DNA of 39,842 nucleotides from Nymphaea colorata (Eukaryota; Streptophyta; Magnoliopsida; Nymphaeales; Nymphaeaceae): assembly GCF_008831285.2 (NCBI RefSeq), contig NW_022204832.1, positions 1 through 39,842 of the forward strand, read 5' to 3'. The notes beneath the pieces were generated by a model that worked only from the letters and a program-made list of their open reading frames with translations, made no database searches and was not told the origin of the DNA. Positions 30,545-39,842 of this stretch are shown piece by piece. Each line of letters begins with the position of its first letter. Within the stretch, counting starts at the first letter, position 1. The position numbers were made by a program, and so were the translations under genes.

Positions 30545-30960
30545 AGCTCCACCATGGGGCTTACCATCACACAAGATGATTCAGTTGAATTTGAATGAAC
30601 CTGCCATTGTGGGTGACCTTATACAGAATAGGCTCTGTCACTAGGGAAATCTCCATATTTTAATTTTAATTGGTTCTGTCTTAACGCAAATTGCAGGGTC
30701 GGCTGAATGCTGTTGGGCCCAGCTATCATTAATTACCAAATAAGCACTTTATTAATTTGTCAGTCATTTGACCCAAATAATGCCAATGTTTAATTGATAC
30801 CATATTTTTTTCGTTTAAGATTTAGAAAAGAATTATATCAATTAATTATCAGACATTTCATGATTTTGTCATCTAGCTACCTCTAGCTTTGATAGTCATA
30901 GCACCAACTTCATCCACATTTTCTTCTCCCCGGCCCTGCAAATTAATCATCATCAAAAAC
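30545..30960 (+). repeat. Dispersed repeat module D, copy 3
   Basis: Matches 20600-20930 and keeps the E-then-D order. The block CATCTAGCTACCTCTAGCTTTGATAGTCAT is shared with 25905-25935. Confidence 0.75.
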
Positions 30961-31840
30961 ATTTTCATAAAATTAGATCAAACTGATAAATATAAATTTC
31001 AAAAAAATGACAAAGTATATTATTTTGCAAACATGTGCGAAGGTTATTATAATGTACTGCTGAAGTTTAAAAAAACAAAATCATTATCAATAGAATATTG
31101 ATAAAAAAAACATATAAAGACAAAGAAAATAGTACGTGGGCACCCCGATCGTTAGGAAGGGGATGTTCAAGTAATATTGACAAAGTTACTCTTTGATGTA
31201 GATTCATTACTTATTCTTTCTACTAAAAGGGACGGCAGCCTAACTCCCAGCAGAGTTTGCATCGAAAGTTACAAAGAAAATTGTGGTGGGATACTTATGT
31301 CCGGATGGTTTGAGAGATTGATTTGATCCTCCTTTGTACTTTAAGTTGTGTTTGATAGTTCAATGTAGCATTAAAGGGTATGTTTTAAAAGATCCTCAGC
31401 TTAAACAAACTAAAGATTTATGTAGCATGGATTTAAATGCATGTATATTAAAAATGATAGATTTGAGGTCGGACGGGGGGGAGCTTCGACCTGATCTGGT
31501 CCTGATGAAACAAATACAACCACAGCAATAAATACAAGCTATTGGCAACGCCTTTTGTCGTTGCAAATAAGTTTATTGCCAACTCGCAAAAGACCAATAC
31601 TCGTCCTTGCCCTTTCCAGTGTTGCCAAAAACGTTTTGCTAGCCTCAGACCACCTGCCACATTTTAGAAGTGCACAGACTGGTCATTCCCAGCTTTTATC
31701 GAATGACGTGCCCGTGTTGGGAAAACTTGACAAATCAATGCAGATTGGACATCCCTATCAAGTCTGAATTAAGAATGCATTTATAAAAGACAGAATTGTT
31801 AAAATTTACTTGCTTCCACCATTCCTCCCATTCTACTTCA
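30961..31840. other. Intergenic stretch, nothing recognised
   Basis: Contains a G7 run at 31473-31481 and a short inverted word pair (GGCAACG/CGTTGC) near 31531-31566. Frames on both strands lack motifs. Confidence 0.4.
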
Positions 31841-31849
31841 AACTTCCCA

Positions 31850-33190
31850 GCCATGGAAAAATGATGCATTTGATGTAATCCAAGCATGGGTTTCCTTCAA
31901 CAATATTGGGCACTAAGCTTCTTGATTTCCACATCAACTTCTGCCTACAAGATCGAAGATCAAAGAATAGATCAGTTTTCAGCACAAAGAAACTAACCAG
32001 CCTCAATCGATAGGACAAGCTTCTACAAGAGGAAGAAACTAATCTAGCATGCACCTTAGAAAGGACAAGCTTCTATGAATCAATCATGCCATCAAGTCTA
32101 GATCTTGATTAACTCTCCACTCCTTGCTGACATCCACATCTGCAGTGCCTGATTGGACCATAACTAGTTCAGATCTGATGAGATGACTCAGATGTTCACT
32201 AGAAGAGAAATTAACTCATGATCAACTAAGTCAAAGCCAGCTTCATGACATCAAGGGACAAAATGCAAGTTCCTACTAAAATTGACTTGATACTGATGAA
32301 ACTACAAAGAAAAGAGGAAATTCGGAAATTCAAACTGTTACAGTCTTAAGCTATTTTAGCAAAGTAGTTTACAAATCAAATCATGAGAATGTATATTGTT
32401 ACATTAAAGAGAGGCAGCTCTTTGCAAATGCACCATGTCTCAAACAACAACTATGTGTTTCAACAACTATACTAAGTAGTAAGTAGATTACACCTGTGAC
32501 ATGTAACTTGTTTCCAATAGCTATACGTGTGCCATCAGTCTTAAGAATTATATTTATAATTTCACCAATACATTCTACTTGTTGAGTGCATTGGCCACCT
32601 ATAACAACATTCTAGAAATAAAATCAGCATTAACCCAATAGAAGATATACCAAGATAAGATCGAGAGAAAGGATTAAGTAGACCAAGTAAGGTTACTAAA
32701 AATAGCAAGAAGGCAATGGACAGTATAAAGGCTATAAGCCCAAAAGATCTTGGACCCTCCATCAACAGCAATTAGGGCACGGACATCCGCAAAGAGGAAT
32801 TCTTACATCCATACCCATGCTACATAGTAATGAGACTGAATAATAATCTTACCAATGTGTTGCAGGAGGAAGGCCTTGAAGTTGTTCAGTATAAGGTGGC
32901 ATATCAAAAAGTACAGTCATAAAATTCTTAATAAATAAGTAGATTGTATTGATTTCCAAATAAATATATTCATGCATACAAAGTATGTGGAATGTATCAA
33001 AGAAAGTAGGTCTTACAAAAGCTTTGAATGCTGGACGATGTGCTGCCATCTCATATAAGCAATTTGCAAACCATATCCAAAACTTATACTAAAAAATTAG
33101 TACAATTATCATACAAAAATATTGGCCATCATGGAAAAAACGAGAGAGAGAAGAGACCAAATATCAGATTTGAAACCATATTGAATGGCT
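31850..33190 (-). pseudogene. Possible exons of a NEK-type protein kinase gene relic
   Basis: On the minus strand 33180-33151 reads YGFKSDIWSL and, after 89 bases, 33061-33017 reads CLYEMAAHRPAFKAF, followed by a GTAAGA donor (33016-33011). Plant NIMA-related (NEK) kinases have YGxKSDIWSLG-CCxYEMAAHxPAFKAF here (catalytic subdomains IX-X), so only a G-C pair at the junction is missing; the upstream donor and acceptor (GCAA in place of GCAG) look mutated. NEK kinases phosphorylate cytoskeletal targets. Three further exon-like blocks follow: about 32950-32850, about 32780-32700, and 32611-32494 (flanked by CTAG and a GT donor). I cannot assign these to NEK. N-terminal kinase motifs such as the DFG loop were not found. 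Best read as a gene fragment. Confidence 0.45.
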
Positions 33191-33960
33191 GAATATAGAT
33201 CGTTAGAGAGAGTTATAAGATTACATAGGTTAGCCACAATCTACTGCACCCATTTTCAAAGACCCAGAGGAATTAATCAACAAAAGAATATCCAAAACAA
33301 AACGAGCAGAAGCTATGGTAAAAATGCATGCTTGAAATGTAGAATGCTTTGTAGCTGCACCTACTAAAAACACTTGATATTCTCTTTGACTTAGCAATTA
33401 CTTACAAGACACACTATTAGAAAGGTGACTCTTAAAAGATGGTAGAGACATTATGGAGGATGACCACCATAGCATATGCAAGATAGCATGTGTATAAAAT
33501 ATAAATAAACATGCATTAAAGATAGATATAAATACGTAGATAAATAGCTATATGTAATACATAAATAAATAGAGAACTAATGTAAATGTGTACGACATTA
33601 TCACTTCAAATAATATGTCACCTTTGAGTCTTTGTTAACTCTGAAGAAACCAAATGTAAAATTAGGACTCGTGTGTAAAAAAGTGAAGCAAATACCACCA
33701 AACTACCTTATATGTATCCACACTGCCCTTTCAAGATAATCTAAGATGCCCTCTATTGCTCCTTGCAACACCACCTTTGAAGTCAAATAAAATAGAACAC
33801 CAATCTTGTATTTGAAAAGAATTAACATGGCATTATTATAAGGCTTGTCAGTTTCACACAGAAAAAACCTCAAAACGATCAACTGTGGTCAGACGAAGAG
33901 AAAAGATAATGAAAATATACAAAATGTCTCATTTCTAAGATTCTAACTTTTAGATCCACA
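33191..33960. other. Intergenic or intronic stretch, nothing firmly recognised
   Basis: A minus-strand block near 33785-33710 (GAIEGILDYLERAVW) looks coding-like but matches no family I know. If the kinase relic is real, this could be its 5' part. The rest is AT-rich. Confidence 0.3.
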
Positions 33961-33961
33961 A

Positions 33962-33974
33962 GGGGGGGGGGGGG
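33962..33974. repeat. Run of 13 G followed by a GGGAGAG tract
   Basis: Thirteen consecutive G residues then AGGGAGAGAG. It could form a G-quadruplex or be an assembly-sensitive homopolymer. Confidence 0.9.
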
Positions 33975-34089
33975 AGGGAGAGAGTTGGACGTGCAATAAC
34001 CAGAAACACACAATTATGACCAAATAAAACCCTTACTTATAGGTGACAAAAGTCTAGAACTTTTGTTCCTACGATAATCAATTCATTTC

Positions 34090-34322
34090 TACGTGTTGGG
34101 CTTTTTTCATGGCTGGACCTTAGCCTGTGTACATTCAGTTGGTGCAAAAGAAGCAGTCTGTTGCCCAGATCATACTTGACATGCATGTTCTGCTGCGCAA
34201 TATTCCCAAAGATGGGCATCTCTCCATCTTTAATGGCTAAGCAGGCAATTCCACTTCTAAACGTTCTAAAGATATTTGAAGGTGGCAGCTTCCAGTCTGC
34301 ATTAGCGAAATGAAAGGTCATC
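34090..34322 (-). pseudogene. Aspartic protease C-terminal fragment, copy 3
   Basis: It is the paralogue of 4072-4255. The frame gives TFHFANADWKLPPSNIF, then FGNIAQQNMHVKYDLGN, the conserved C-terminal strand of nepenthesin-type proteases, followed by a frameshift before the expected FAP-ECT ending. At 34320-34322 it is joined directly to LINE sequence. Neither catalytic Asp is present. Confidence 0.85.
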
Positions 34323-35075
34323 ATGGCTAAAAGAAGGGGATAATAACAGCAAACTATTTCATGCTATGTTCAAGAAAATGTCCAAAAAATGGACTCTTGC
34401 ACATGAAGATGGGTGATTGGGAGTTTTATGAGGAGGATCCAATTCTTTCAGCATGTACTTCTTATTTTTAAAGATTTTTTACCAGTAACAACTCAACAAA
34501 AATGATTATGGATCAGCTTGCTGTTGGCCACTGCATATTTATAAAAGAAAACTTAACGGACAAAAGTCTCATTTCAGATGAGGATGTGTAATAGGCTGTT
34601 ATGGGTGCCAACTCCAATAGTGTACCAGGTCTGGATGGGTTTCCAAATTCATTCTTTCAAAATATTGGGACATGGTAAGGACTAATATCACAGTCGCAAT
34701 TAGAGATTTTTTTTAGAAAGGAAAGTTTGTTAAGAAACTAGGCAGAAATCATATAATCTTAATTCTTAAATTTTATTCAGAATTTGTTAAGCAACTAGTG
34801 TACTGAAATTTATTTTCAGAATCACGGTTCGAGAATGAAGACGGTACTAAAGCAGGTCATTTACAAAATGCAAGGTGGTTTTTTGAAAGATAGAAACATC
34901 CATCAGTCTCTCCTTCTTGTGATTTAGATGGTATATGCAATGTCTAAGGGTCAACTAGCTTATGTTGAGATAGACCTATCAAAAGCATATGACAGGGTCA
35001 ATTGGACTTTCTTACAAGCTGCCATGTTGCATTTGGGATTTCATCCTATTTGGACTCAAAGACTAAAAGAAATGA
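34320..35075 (+). pseudogene. LINE reverse transcriptase fragment, copy 2
   Basis: Paralogue of 8495-9370. It retains SVPGLDGFPNSFF-like text at about 34617-34655, GGFLKDRNIHQSL at 34874-34912, and DLSKAYDRVNWTF at 34973-35011, the last intact where the other copy is shifted. It ends near 35065-35075 before the YADD motif and gives way to Copia-associated sequence. It lacks the 108-bp tandem duplication. Several stops are present. Confidence 0.85.
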
Positions 35076-35379
35076 TCCTGATGAAATGTTAAGATGAAAA
35101 GAGAAAAGAAAGATCATAATGATGTTGAATTGGCTCACGTCTCTCAAATTGAAACGTTAGAGGGAATAAAAAAACCAATGAATCATTATATCCAAAAATC
35201 TCTCATCGGTTACAGGGTGATTTATGCAGCTTCATGCTGCCCTATATAATGTATTGATGTACATAGGATGAATAGTGTGAAAATGGCAAGAAAGCCTTTC
35301 CTAGTGTGGATGAAGGTTCTCCTAAACTGAACCACATAAAACTTTGTCTCCTTTCTTCTTGCCTTTCTCTCTCTTTTTC

Positions 35380-35500
35380 TTTATATTGTACTCACTGCCA
35401 AACAGTAGGTCACTCGAGGGGGAGATCTTTCAAGCTAAAGGATGCCTCCCAACTTAAAGGAGGAAAACAAGAGCTGGTGGTGCTAATGCATAGATGGAGA
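35380..35500 (+). pseudogene. Copia gag C-terminus with degenerate zinc knuckle
   Basis: CTHCQTVGHSRGRSFKL fits C-x2-C-x4-H-x4-C except that the last Cys has become Ser. The upstream text to 35090 is not recognisable as gag. Confidence 0.7.
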
Positions 35501-35639
35501 TAAAATACATTCTAATGCTTCAGTGTCTATTGTTTTGCCTAATCCAAGCAAGGATCAAGCTCATGTTCTAACCATGGATGAATACAATAAGTTAAAACAA
35601 CTTCTTAAAGATTGAACTGCTCTTGTGCCACAGCCGCCC

Positions 35640-35910
35640 AATGGTCAATCTCGTTTTGCAGGTATGATATATTCACAATCAAGCACATGAATCATTGACA
35701 GTGGTGCCTCTGACCACTTGTCATCGTCCCTTAATTTTCTGTCTAATGTTGTTGTCTTACAATCACATTATCCCATAAAACTACCAAATGTAACCGTACA
35801 TGCTACGCATGTTGGTGACACCTCTCTACAACTTTCTTTGATACTAAAAAATGTTTACTACATTCCAAATTGTTCAATCTGTATCAGTAAGTAAACTTGT
35901 TTCACTTACT
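35640..35910 (+). pseudogene. Copia protease remnant
   Basis: The aspartic protease cleaves the polyprotein. IIDSGASDHL (35692-35721) is the active-site motif of Copia proteases, with Asp encoded at 35698-35700. After it come ILKNVYYIPN at about 35846-35875 and a VSVSKL-like strand at 35880-35900, as expected. An in-frame stop (TGA at 35689-35691) sits just before the motif. Confidence 0.85.
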
Positions 35911-36059
35911 AAATGTCAAGTCATCTTTGGTTCCAATGGTCGCTCCTTGCAGGACCTGAATTCTAGGATGATGATTGGACTGGGTAGTTTGAGAGATGGC
36001 TGTTCGTATGTAAGATCTCTGATCCTTCACATCAATCATTGGCATTGAACTGTAGTCTC

Positions 36060-36950
36060 AAGCGAACAGATATATGGCATCTTAGACTTGGGCATCCATC
36101 ACATGCCATGAATTATCTATTTTCTCAGCATTAAAATGTAAACATTTTATTGTGACGTATGCAAACTAACAAAACAGTCTAGATTACCTTTTAATGAAAG
36201 CGTCTTTGTTTAAATCATCCATTTGAGTTGTTGCATTGTGATATTAGGGGCCATATTCCCAAGCCTTATTTTCTGGAGCACACTATTTTATTACTTAATT
36301 GATGACTATACTAGAGCAGTGGTGGGTTTATTTGATGTGATTTAAGCATGAAACTACTCATCTATTAAAAGATTTTATCAATATGATAGAAAGGCAATAT
36401 AAAGCTGAGGTTAATTGTTAAAGCTTATAATGGAGTCGATTTTTTTAAGGGAGATGAATGATTTTTCTCATGAAAAGCCATTGTTCATCAACACACGTGT
36501 TTTACACCACAACAAAATGGTATAGTTGAAAGAAAACACATCACATTTTAGATGTGGCTCAAGCCCTTAAACTCCAATCTGGTTTGCCTTCGCATTTTTG
36601 GGACCAGTGTGTATTGACAGCCGTGTAGTTAATCAATCGAACTCCAACAAGTGCTTTACAAAACAAAACTCCTTATGAAAATATTATTCAAAACAAAAAA
36701 AAACCCACGTATTGTCATCTATGCGTCTTTCATTGTTTGTGTTTTGCAAAAGAACCAAATCCAAATCTAAATTTGACCAAAGATCACACAGATGTTTTTT
36801 TTTAGGCTATACATTTGGTCAAAAATCATATATATATGTCCATGAACTTCTCCACCAGCTCTGGAAAGAGAAATCTCCAACCTCTCACAGTAGATCACTG
36901 AGTGCATTTCATTAAGCAATGCATTTATTTACACGCTCAATGCATTATAT
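36060..36950 (+). pseudogene. Copia pre-integrase and integrase remnant
   Basis: DIWHLRLGHPSHAMNYL (36076-36120) and CDVCKLTKQSRLPF (36148-36190) form the HHCC zinc domain. LHCDIRGHIPKP (36229-36265) holds the first catalytic Asp. FKHETTHLLKDFINMIERQYK (about 36343-36405) and NG-V-D/E-F (36430) follow, then CFTPQQNGIVERKH (about 36494-36540), with the catalytic Glu, and [17 protein letters not shown] (about 36630-36680). The last recognisable block is [21 protein letters not shown] at 36768-36828. At least four stops and several frameshifts intervene. Confidence 0.88.
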
Positions 36951-37467
36951 TGGGCGGCTGTAAAAAATGAGGACTAAGAATAGTTACGACATGTACATAG
37001 CAATGGTTCCTAGTGTTTTTAGCAACAATTAACAATGCTTTTAATGACTAATTTTTAATGTTTTAAAAAATTGGAGCATCCAGTACACAAAAGCACAATA
37101 CATACATATACATACACACATATATCCACCTACTTTTTGCTTCTGGGTTTGGTATGTGATTTTACATTTGGTCTAATATCTAGATCCCAAAAACCCAACA
37201 AAACTTTCAACCTTTGGGTCCATTTTCTAAAATAAAGTAGGTTCTTAAGAGGTTGTTTGGCAAAGTAATAGATTGTTGCTGCCCTGAATCTGTCCTAGCA
37301 AATAAGACAGATTCATGGAAGACTTGTTACAGTGTTGCATGTACAGTAGGAGACTTTAATAACATGTGTTACTGTCGTCAGACAGACCCTGATTGTCAGA
37401 CAGCCCTGAGGTAACCAGTCTGGTTTGGAATGAAAAAAATTATGTTAAAAAAGTGAAGGCTTGGTTG
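36951..37467. other. Intergenic stretch, nothing recognised
   Basis: AT-rich with a short CATA repeat at about 37096-37125. Words such as AGCAACAATTAACAATGC recall those at 3600-3740 and 12295-12370, but no transposon ends are seen. Confidence 0.4.
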
Positions 37468-37925
37468 GACCTAACTCAACCCTCTGACATCCTAGGTTCG
37501 GCAGGTTGGCATGACCAAAGAGGAGGGATGGATTGGAAAACTGCAGATGCCCTTTTTGGCCAACTCCAGTGATGTCATTGATCGATTCCTCAACGAGCCA
37601 TGGATGGTTGCCTTAGTCTTCAACATCAATGGGCGATGGCAAACTGCAGATGCTAGACTCTAGATGGTCCATGTGGGCCTGCAGTTGAGAGTGAGATCGA
37701 GGCTGAGAGCTACTTTGTCAATATTTGGAAATTTCTTTGAGTGAGATGTGAAATCAAGTGGAAACTGAAAGAACCCCTAAGCACTTCTGAGTCTTTCAAA
37801 AGGGGGATTGATGTTGAATTGGCTAAATCATGCTTCATTCAGAATCACTTGAATAAAGATTGGTTGGCTGCCTCAAGGCACATAGGGCAACTGGGGTGGC
37901 AAGTAGTTCATATCCAAGGAGATCT
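37468..37925 (+). repeat. Dispersed repeat module F, copy 2
   Basis: Matches 16600-16985; it is joined at its right edge to the aspartic protease relic. Confidence 0.75.
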
Positions 37926-37929
37926 TTAG

Positions 37930-39003
37930 GCATAGAAGAGTTCGTAGTTTTATGACGTAGCCACTGCATTTGCCACTTGATCATACACTCCTTTGCATGA
38001 TAAGTCAGCGTGGTACCCAAGTCTATAATGATCGATCCGGCATCTCCCAACAATGCAGTCATCTGTGCACCACAAATTTAGTTGAGTCTGTGTTTATGAT
38101 GCTTATGTTAATTAGGTTGAGCACATAATATGTGCCTTGAGGACCACCTGGGTGCCATTGGCGTTCTTGAACCTCTTCCTGGCCTGAAACTCTGCGTCCT
38201 TCCCGAATTTGAGCTGTCCGATGGATTATTTCATTGCTATTGGGGGAAGACTGTAAGCAAATTTCTTATCAATAGAAGAGCCAATCTGATTTACAAGTGA
38301 GAGAGGACCACCGCGAAGGCCAACAAGGCCAGGAACTCAAGCAAGGCGGGATTAGGAGCGCCATCATGATGACGCAACAAGACAATTTCTGGAAGCTTGA
38401 CGGTGTGGGCACCATTGTCAAACCAATCCGAGGCCAGTATCACTTCTACGAAGGATTTGTCTTCATAGGAATATATGAATCCAAAAGTTGGTTGATAGTG
38501 CAACCATGAATGGGCAGTTCCATGCAAGAGCTGGCGAGCAGGTCTGGCTTTGTAGGTGACGACTGAAGTGGATCAAACATTGATGTTTGGCCAGAGCAGG
38601 AGTCCAAGGACGGCACGTCAATCCATATGAGGTTCCTACCAGTGACTAGAGTGGCCCAGTAGAGCGGGATGGCTGTACCAAGTGAGAGTTTCATGAAGAT
38701 ACTCGCCGAAGCCAGGCATCACAGGGCTGGAGATCATGCTGGTGGTATTGGCAAACCGTGAAGCATTGCGGTGGGAGCACAGAGCCACCTGCACGGCTCG
38801 TAGAGCTAGAGTGGATAAAGGGTCATAGAGAGTGACAGAGATGAGTCTCGATGATGAGTCTATAGAAAAGCCGAGAGGTTTAGAGGCAAATATGGTGGTT
38901 AGGTTAGGCAGTATTGCAAGCAGAAGCAGCTGGAGGAGGAGGCGGAATGCAAGGAGGGAAGAAGGCAGCCATGGTGAGGCTAAATTGTTGCTGTATTAGG
39001 AGA
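37930..39003 (-). pseudogene. Nepenthesin-type aspartic protease pseudogene, copy 2
   Basis: The likely start is ATG near 38974-38972 (MAAFFPPCIPP, then a hydrophobic leader after a frameshift). Prodomain text GFSIDSSSRLISVTLYDPLST follows. The region of the first catalytic site (frame 38694-38446) reads MKLSLGTAIPLYWATLVTGRNLIW, where LVTG stands in place of IDTG: the catalytic Asp is Val. Next are DKSF-x-EVILASD and VKLPEIV blocks (38500-38370) and FAYSLPP (38260). The second site IIDLGTTLTY at about 38030-38000 has Leu for Ser. The gene is colinear with the family, without the 640-bp insertion of copy 1, but has many frameshifts. The C-terminal domain after about 37930 is missing, replaced by module F. 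Confidence 0.82.
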
Positions 39004-39009
39004 AATGTG

Positions 39010-39024
39010 TTGATATTTATAAAT
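39010..39024 (-). promoter_or_regulatory. TATA-like box upstream of protease copy 2
   Basis: The minus strand reads TTTATAAATATCAACAC about 40 bases before the ATG, the same arrangement as in copy 1. Confidence 0.5.
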
Positions 39025-39235
39025 GAAGTCATAGTTAAGGTCGTGCTGATGAAGGGAAGGATTTGGATTTGAAAATTGTGGAGAAAAGAAACATGTGCTC
39101 GATCATAATGGAGAAAAGTTAGTAGCATCTTCCAATGGTTAAGCTTTGGTCAATCTCAAAGTGGCTTCTTGGACTTCCACAATTTTTTTTTTTTTGTCTT
39201 TTCATTTGACTCTGTACAATCATGATCTGAATATT

Positions 39236-39370
39236 AGTGTTGAAGAGTTTTCAGTTACAAACATTTGAAGACTCTCAAACACAGATATTTGAAGGAAGGA
39301 CGCAGACACTTTAACATATTACCTAAGGTGACCACAATAACTGCTGAATACGTTGGAAGAAGAGATTGTC
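39236..39370 (+). repeat. Partial copy of module B
   Basis: GTGTTGAAGA-TT, then TTACCTAAGGTGACCACAATAA and GTTGGAAGAAG match 19650-19756 within module B copy 2. It supports the view that the 190-bp segment absent from copy 1 belongs to the ancestral module. Confidence 0.6.
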
Positions 39371-39809
39371 CTAGTGGTATTTCAAATTTTTTTTATCAGT
39401 GTTGCCTTTGTTAAACCATGAACCTTGAAGTGGTTGAAAATCAAAATCTCTCTCCCACACGCTCCTCTCTCTATACATATATATGCAGCTGTCATTCCAC
39501 CCACGATGTTATGGATATGCTGATAGTTCATCGGGCAGAGGATCATGCGCTGAGGGTTTGCAGGTACGCTTTGGTCATTTTGGCCATATCATTCTATGCC
39601 TCCTTTATATTTTTACATATATAGCAGAAAATTAAATGGTGACTTTGATTCTTCATAGTTAATGACTATTTGATTTGTTATAATGAATGGACGACAGAAT
39701 ACTAAAAAGAAGAAAGTGATAGGTATTTTTGTCATCTAATATTAGTTTACACTTTCTTTCTCTTCATCTTTATCTCAACGTTAAGTGGGTGAATGTGAAT
39801 ATGGCCAGA

Positions 39810-39810
<1 letters not shown>
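39371..39810. other. Intergenic stretch, nothing recognised
   Basis: A CTCTCTCCCACACGCTCC block near 39448-39470 weakly recalls the start of module A. The 68-codon frame at 39418-39624 has no motif. Confidence 0.35.
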
Positions 39811-39840
<30 letters not shown>

Positions 39841-39842
39841 AT
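39809..39842. repeat. TA microsatellite at the window end
   Basis: TA units with one TT slip, continuing beyond the window. Confidence 0.9.

Larger units (their letters stand above)
35300..36950 (+). mobile_element. Copia element fragment: zinc knuckle, protease, integrase
   Basis: The order is that of Ty1/Copia pol: zinc knuckle, protease, pre-integrase, integrase. It breaks off before any reverse transcriptase near 36950. No LTR or primer site was found at either end; the left edge abuts the truncated LINE near 35080. Confidence 0.85.

Noticed and set aside
32562-32771. 69-codon hydrophobic minus-strand frame, possible membrane protein
   Set aside because: It runs through what looks like an intron and two exon-like blocks in another frame; the hydrophobicity follows from T-rich intron sequence.
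37245-37440. Possible MITE with GGTTGTTTGGCAAA start
   Set aside because: The start resembles ends of some plant MITEs, but no matching inverted end or target duplication is visible.

Overview
This window reads as nuclear intergenic DNA of a flowering plant. It is AT-rich, full of TA, CA/TG and GA/CT microsatellites, and packed with decayed plant-type transposable elements. No intact protein-coding gene, tRNA or rRNA was found. Every recognisable reading frame is broken by stops, frameshifts or missing catalytic residues. The species cannot be named from the sequence.

Layout. 0-3.9 kb: copies of a dispersed, modular repeat family (called A to G here), including a short hAT-like element and a 48/51-bp tandem repeat. 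4.0-6.1 kb: a broken nepenthesin-type aspartic protease gene on the minus strand. 6.4-10.8 kb: a decayed L1-type LINE on the plus strand (ORF1 with DUF4283 and a CCHC knuckle; endonuclease; reverse transcriptase; zf-RVT). 13,032-16,491: a 3,460-bp solo LTR with TG...CA ends and a perfect 5-bp target duplication. 16.6-20.9 kb: more modular repeats, one holding a recent insertion that can be defined by comparing two copies. 21,970-22,161: a hAT-type MITE with a near-perfect 8-bp target duplication. 23.2-26.9 kb: repeats A, E and C plus a compound minisatellite. 26.95-28.69 kb: the 5' part of a Copia element on the minus strand (LTR, tRNA-Met primer site, tandem-repeat leader, gag). 28.7-29.2 kb: an oppositely oriented Copia pol fragment. 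29.9-31 kb: further repeat modules. 31.8-33.2 kb: minus-strand remnants resembling exons of a NEK-type protein kinase gene. 34.1-35.07 kb: an aspartic protease tail joined directly to LINE reverse transcriptase sequence. 35.3-36.95 kb: Copia zinc knuckle, protease and integrase. 37.5-39.0 kb: a repeat followed by a second long aspartic protease pseudogene.

The pieces do not form a pathway. What stands out is how they are put together. Comparing repeats with each other shows insertions with target duplications, one roughly 4.2-kb deletion with 3-bp microhomology, and a segmental duplication that carried an aspartic protease and a LINE together. I did not find a convincing new biological system. 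The best leads are the modular repeat family, the repeat-rich Copia leader and the kinase-like exons.
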